DNA of 9,012 bases. Source: an uncultured Eubacteriales bacterium. GTDB lineage: Bacteria; Bacillota; Clostridia; Christensenellales; Borkfalkiaceae. The stretch covers positions 1-9,012 of the forward strand of contig CACXHH010000073.1 in assembly GCA_902767455.1 (NCBI GenBank), in the 5' to 3' direction. The notes under the pieces were generated by a model that was not told the origin of the DNA, did no database searches, and was given only the letters and a program-made list of their open reading frames with translations. A program made the translations under genes and the position numbers. Positions 7,601-9,012 of the stretch are shown piece after piece. How positions within the stretch are numbered: the first letter of the stretch is position 1; each line of letters opens with the position of its first letter.

Positions 7601-9012
7601 CGGCAAACAAAGCCACCATCACCGAAAACGACGAAACCACGCAAGGCGTCGTCACGATGGAAGGCGGCTACTACGTCTTTACCGACTTTGAAGGCGTTCA
7701 AAAAGTCTTTATCCTTAAAACGACGACAGTCGACGGAACGGACGAAGCCGTGTTCATGATAAGAAACGAAACCGAATACGCTTACGGCAGGCTCGTCCGC
7801 TTCGGTATAACTTCCGAAGGCTCTATCGGCACGTATCAGTATTATCAGCTCAGAATGGACGGTTTTGAAACCGCCGTATACTACGGAGCGAACGGCAACT
7901 ACGCCTACGCTTACAGGTACGACGAAGAAAGCGAAACTTACCTTCTCTACACTTCCGACGGCGAACTTTCGGCTCACGTTAAGCTTTTAAGATACAACGG
8001 CGTCGACGGTTACTTCTATCTCAACGTCGATATGGCTCACGCTTACGCTTACGGCAGCTACGTCGTAGAGTTCGACGGAATGCACACCGCGAAGATAATA
8101 AACGGCGAAACGACTACCGAACGCAATTATTCTTACCGTTCTTCCGAGATAGGCGACTACGTCGTTACGATATTCAACGGCAAAACGACGCTCACTCTCC
8201 GTCTTGCGTCCGCAACGGTCGACGGCGAAACGACTTATACCGCCGAATCTGTATCTTCCGATTACGCCGAGTATTTCTACAACGACGGCGAAACGATAAG
8301 CAAAGAAGTAGTTATGACGCTTTCCGGCTCGAATATCGCGTTCTACGCGCTCGTAGACGGTAAATACGTTCTTGCGGCGGACGGTACTTATCAGCAGAGA
8401 GTCGTCGGCAACTACGTGGCGAACGTAATCAATACGTATCTTGAAGAAGCTAAGTTCGCGGGGCTCGATCTCAACGTTATGAAGAATATCATCTTCGATT
8501 ACGACACCGAGCTTGGCGAAGAGTATAACTTCTTTATCTACAACGTGACCGACTCTTCGTTCAACAAGACCGATTACACTTCGGTTTACACCAACGATCA
8601 GACGGGCGAAACGCTCACTCTCGTTGCCGGTTACGCAGTAGTTACCGCAGGGAATAACAAGATAACGGCAACTTACGTTATGGATAACGGCATCTGCGTC
8701 GTTACCATCAATTCGAGAAACTACTATCTCTCGCTCGACGACGAAACGGGCGCCTTCGCTTACGCGATGGGTAAGCCTTACGAAGCGCAGGTATTCTACG
8801 GCTATAAAGCTTCAGAAGATAAGTTTGCGTTCGACGGCAAGGGCGGCGCTACGTACGTCAGAAACGGCGAAACGCTTAAAGGCACGGTCTCCGCCGCTAA
8901 CTCCACGTCCAACGGACTTACCGTCTACACCTTCACGCAGACTGTCGAAGAAGGCGAGCAGGCGCTCACTTTCAACTACGTTCTTCTTTACGACGACCAC
9001 GTTCATATCTTC
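1687..9012 (+). CDS. Giant multi-repeat surface lipoprotein with InlB B-type repeats (3' end missing)
   Basis: I read all 2,442 codons from the ATG to the window end and found no stop, so the protein is longer than this. Residues 1-27 are a lipoprotein signal peptide: basic N-terminus (MNKTRK), hydrophobic core, and a lipobox (MVGC) with Cys27 as the expected lipidated residue, predicting export and membrane anchoring on the outer face. Next come B-type (Flg_new) repeats at 31-102 and about 106-173, a MucBP-like segment at about 176-247, and a third B repeat at 249-335 ending LYAVW. Residues 338-380 hold a motif GYVDMF..NDYIY...VYLERGG. This cassette recurs at 1650-1926. Units of roughly 76 residues with an LDGFG-like core occupy about 883-1260. 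The chain is rich in Tyr, Asp, Glu, Gly and Asn and poor in Cys, and looks all-beta. No enzyme motif is visible. An adhesin, ligand-binding or cell-surface structural role is inference. Promoter 1533-1561 and ribosome binding site 1673-1679 serve it. Confidence 0.93.
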   Translation, partial: MNKTRKLFTLLLTVIALSAICLSMVGCSASFTVSFETNGGSSIEAVTVEAQGDAGAEYVLPATTKSGFEFAGWYDNAGLTGTVYSAGTKITLNDNRTFYAAWTALYTVTLNADGGSLSTTSVQLKEGENVYEAVKDLVPVKAGCQFGAWFNGSTELSKNTRMGKAAMTLTARYKVPYTVEIYEKATDGSGYALAETTKGYEYVGVNYVSEVTRDGFREVDNAERKTSVVISANASENVLKHFFDREVYNLTFNANYPAGAPENVSVTIAYGEETDAPYDYFTYDGYYLLGWATTPSGSVAYYTRFIESNLYNGNGETFTADKISVSRNTTLYAVWVRGYVDMFGGNDYIYRFENSSDVYLERGGVYFVGGYSATRNVFTFNQNDKTLRGKLNPDGSFCYEAAEDRGEAFAYSAVNGLDVSRKLFFERYNEITYSVTGENGQTATSEGTYTPGDSDDFIASFTSGPMSGKVVSFKMSTMTSEGTEISVFTFKNDEESDLGELVRYAVYKGRSGVGYTYYIYYQLTFSGYGTATVKGVEEDTTYYTEYDEENDLYVLYTRNATTGELQVYEKIVVAKEPVISGVNGYWAYYDELDNEFSSDSGATLLLDGLYNAVYTDENGVAHKGVYARERASAISGTIINFFGDDGTERKILADVVTTTVEVGGIDENGNPNVEEKTEYLFYEKSSSYGEYFYNNSASTYMAPLFVIEDGKADVYIYSGETYTKAISGTYEEKGKGVYVLTVTDYYLDTASAIVGEATGELNDVVKITFGVGSHPSLGYPVNYWYAYTDKNGVEQTLFATYNGDDGVLTIVGAFALLEVGSDVFVGSYEKSGEYISATFDMNAFDQLVIFKTADDGTYLTLKELPATENLFDNNNSNDADGSIAFDGFGGATYTDKDGNVYEGTVTETDDETEGLTVYEFASETLTFKFVRQALSNGASLVLRYNEAFSGDFYSADGVLTLDGFGVLATFNDADGSDYSGRYVLVTDDEKTYVVISLEDGKTLYVDFASDKTFTARGFEYGTYVYFNNRYASGTFVHLDGYGKAEVYTLEGDERSYLDENATYVVDGDVYTLTYKNGAENVTVNAKLSTFDYNGNTYRTFVIEHEEVVYRYVNDGDWSVLVLDAFGKGEKYGADGVKQTGTYEIVSENLLYFLLEDGSDAFLYEYDAKVGFARTFDFPLRAYFTGTLESLLFTKYGRALFGGEQIYYYNIENDKVFIYHRDTESDQANAYGYVKEEFGTFDTEVIYNGVKYYENDGYGIELKRNEDGKNKYPVLISSEDENKYPLNELKFAPTGRAEFVVTATTNINGTNYNATVTREKRNDEYVTYVTVGTYNFYFNANYDGKNNTYDVYKMERRVVFRSYTYVYYARMYAMYGMNLPDTFGTTSYVIEYDEEGTAGDGFISTNFLADSNMYYSDGTLISLDGLEYVYDSASGVYSVAFEGADGYDYIYRFSVTTLYNVNVYRVVGMTRVQSFEDGDYTLRAERLIASDSGNAGSFYALELYDNGKLAQRTVGGYVNEQYYYISRLIENGEILRSTYYIFDISEEECEASVKPISGVTVTKNEMTVYYSADGENYVEVTDSNEILVFPLNGGLYIPKASEYDPSEERFIVTLSNDAKYIVDLDGRNITVERLETASYADDAIPENAGEYTLTVKLGNDLDDLTFTLKEGQNVAKVLSGVEVDERFGRWETADGALVDGDYLMPAQNLTVTAVYRSGYSVNVYVESLNGGYELLKTINGYAYVGEEFSPEVTLKGFTRVYNEQEISTRTISETENENTYALYFERASYKLTYVSNAASYTGANNETYSVYIPNGKSMPILDKMFELEGYYLAGWAFTPDGEMVYTVNYAANYAENRAHTLTPDPEISIDKDTALYAVWIKGYTDIFASNDKDYIYLLSDDAEVVYLERGGIFFVGNYDRETKAFSFFRGETLVYEGALVDGGYYLIEAEHAKTYSLYENGKLDKSVTLTIDTANKATITENDETTQGVVTMEGGYYVFTDFEGVQKVFILKTTTVDGTDEAVFMIRNETEYAYGRLVRFGITSEGSIGTYQYYQLRMDGFETAVYYGANGNYAYAYRYDEESETYLLYTSDGELSAHVKLLRYNGVDGYFYLNVDMAHAYAYGSYVVEFDGMHTAKIINGETTTERNYSYRSSEIGDYVVTIFNGKTTLTLRLASATVDGETTYTAESVSSDYAEYFYNDGETISKEVVMTLSGSNIAFYALVDGKYVLAADGTYQQRVVGNYVANVINTYLEEAKFAGLDLNVMKNIIFDYDTELGEEYNFFIYNVTDSSFNKTDYTSVYTNDQTGETLTLVAGYAVVTAGNNKITATYVMDNGICVVTINSRNYYLSLDDETGAFAYAMGKPYEAQVFYGYKASEDKFAFDGKGGATYVRNGETLKGTVSAANSTSNGLTVYTFTQTVEEGEQALTFNYVLLYDDHVHIF
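2002..2826 (+). repeat. Composite surface-domain cassette, copy A (codons 106-380 of the giant lipoprotein)
   Basis: Order of segments: a B-like repeat (YTVTLNADGG to LTARYK), a MucBP-like segment (VEIYEK...GYEYVG...EVTRDGF), a B repeat ending LYAVW, then GYVDMF..NDYIY and VYLERGGVYFVGGY. Copy B at 6634-7464 has the same order and nearly the same length (275 against 277 residues). The DNA keeps an identical 17-base block at 2761-2777 and 7399-7415, but elsewhere the copies have clearly diverged, so the duplication is old. Confidence 0.85.
4333..5460 (+). repeat. Array of about 76-residue 'LDGFG' units in the giant lipoprotein
   Basis: Five successive units begin near residues 883 (IAFDGFGGA), 959 (LTLDGFGVL), 1036 (VHLDGYGKA), 1120 (LVLDAFGKG) and 1191 (LFTKYGRAL), spaced 76, 77, 84 and 71 residues apart. 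After the core each tends to show a G..Y.G.Y strand and then a Tyr- or Phe-rich strand pair. Isolated relatives occur near residues 523, 604, 1420, 2055, 2127 and 2380. The pattern suggests small repeated beta modules, loosely like lipocalin-type 'G.Y......' strands. I cannot name a family. The right-hand boundary is approximate. Confidence 0.65.
6634..7464 (+). repeat. Composite surface-domain cassette, copy B (codons 1650-1926 of the giant lipoprotein)
   Basis: This copy repeats the order of copy A: a B-like repeat (YTLTVKL to VTAVYR), a MucBP-like segment (VNVYVES...GYAYVGEEF...EVTLKGF), a B repeat (GYYLAGWAFTPDG to LYAVW), then GYTDIF..ND..YIY and VYLERGGIFFVGNY. Similarity to copy A continues downstream to about 8979: YYQL at 7840 (A: 3244), EYFYN at 8269 (A: 3754) and FDG.GGATY at 8830 (A: 4339). 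Confidence 0.85.

Noticed and set aside
6259..7977. Minus-strand open frames of 181 codons (6259-6804) and 209 codons (7348-7977)
   Set aside because: Both overlap the well-supported sense gene, including the conserved copy B cassette, and their translations are low-complexity shadows.

Overview
The window carries two large genes for repeat-rich surface proteins on the + strand, separated by a 487-base intergenic region. Both are cut by the window edges: the first lacks its 5' end and the second its 3' end. There are no tRNA, rRNA, CRISPR, transposase or housekeeping genes, so taxonomy rests on indirect signs. These are a strong AGGAGGT ribosome binding site, a consensus vegetative promoter (TTGACA, 17 bases, TATACT), a lipoprotein signal peptide, BspA-type leucine-rich repeats and Listeria-Bacteroides (InlB B-type) repeats. 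Together they suggest a Gram-positive, probably uncultured gut Clostridia-type bacterium. That is an inference; nothing here fixes the lineage.

Layout. Positions 3-1199: the C-terminal part of a BspA-like leucine-rich repeat protein ending in one B-type repeat. Positions 1200-1532: a strong intrinsic terminator (1227-1261), then non-coding DNA with further hairpins and no convincing gene. Positions 1533-1686: the promoter and a leader of roughly 118 bases, containing 55 bases of pure A/T with a perfect 14-bp tandem repeat, a pair of mutually exclusive hairpins and a strong ribosome binding site. Positions 1687-9012: one uninterrupted reading frame of 2,442 codons with no stop before the window ends, encoding the N-terminal part of a giant predicted lipoprotein. 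It is easy to miss because it has no stop inside the window.

The most notable thing here is the internal architecture of the giant protein. Right after the lipobox come B-type repeats, and a composite cassette of about 275 residues (two B-type repeats around a MucBP-like segment, then a 'GY.D.F..ND..YIY ... VYLERGG' motif) occurs twice, at 2002-2826 and 6634-7464. The similarity continues colinearly after the cassette, so about 2.3-2.5 kb (2002-4473 versus 6634-8979) looks like one ancient, diverged internal duplication. Between the copies lies a run of roughly 76-residue units marked by a 'LDGFG' motif. All domain assignments were made by eye.

The two genes are in the same direction but are separated by a terminator and a new promoter, so they are probably separate transcription units. 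The shared 'GW...LYAVW' repeats suggest that they belong to one family of surface-displayed, possibly adhesive or host-interacting proteins. No catalytic domain is recognisable.
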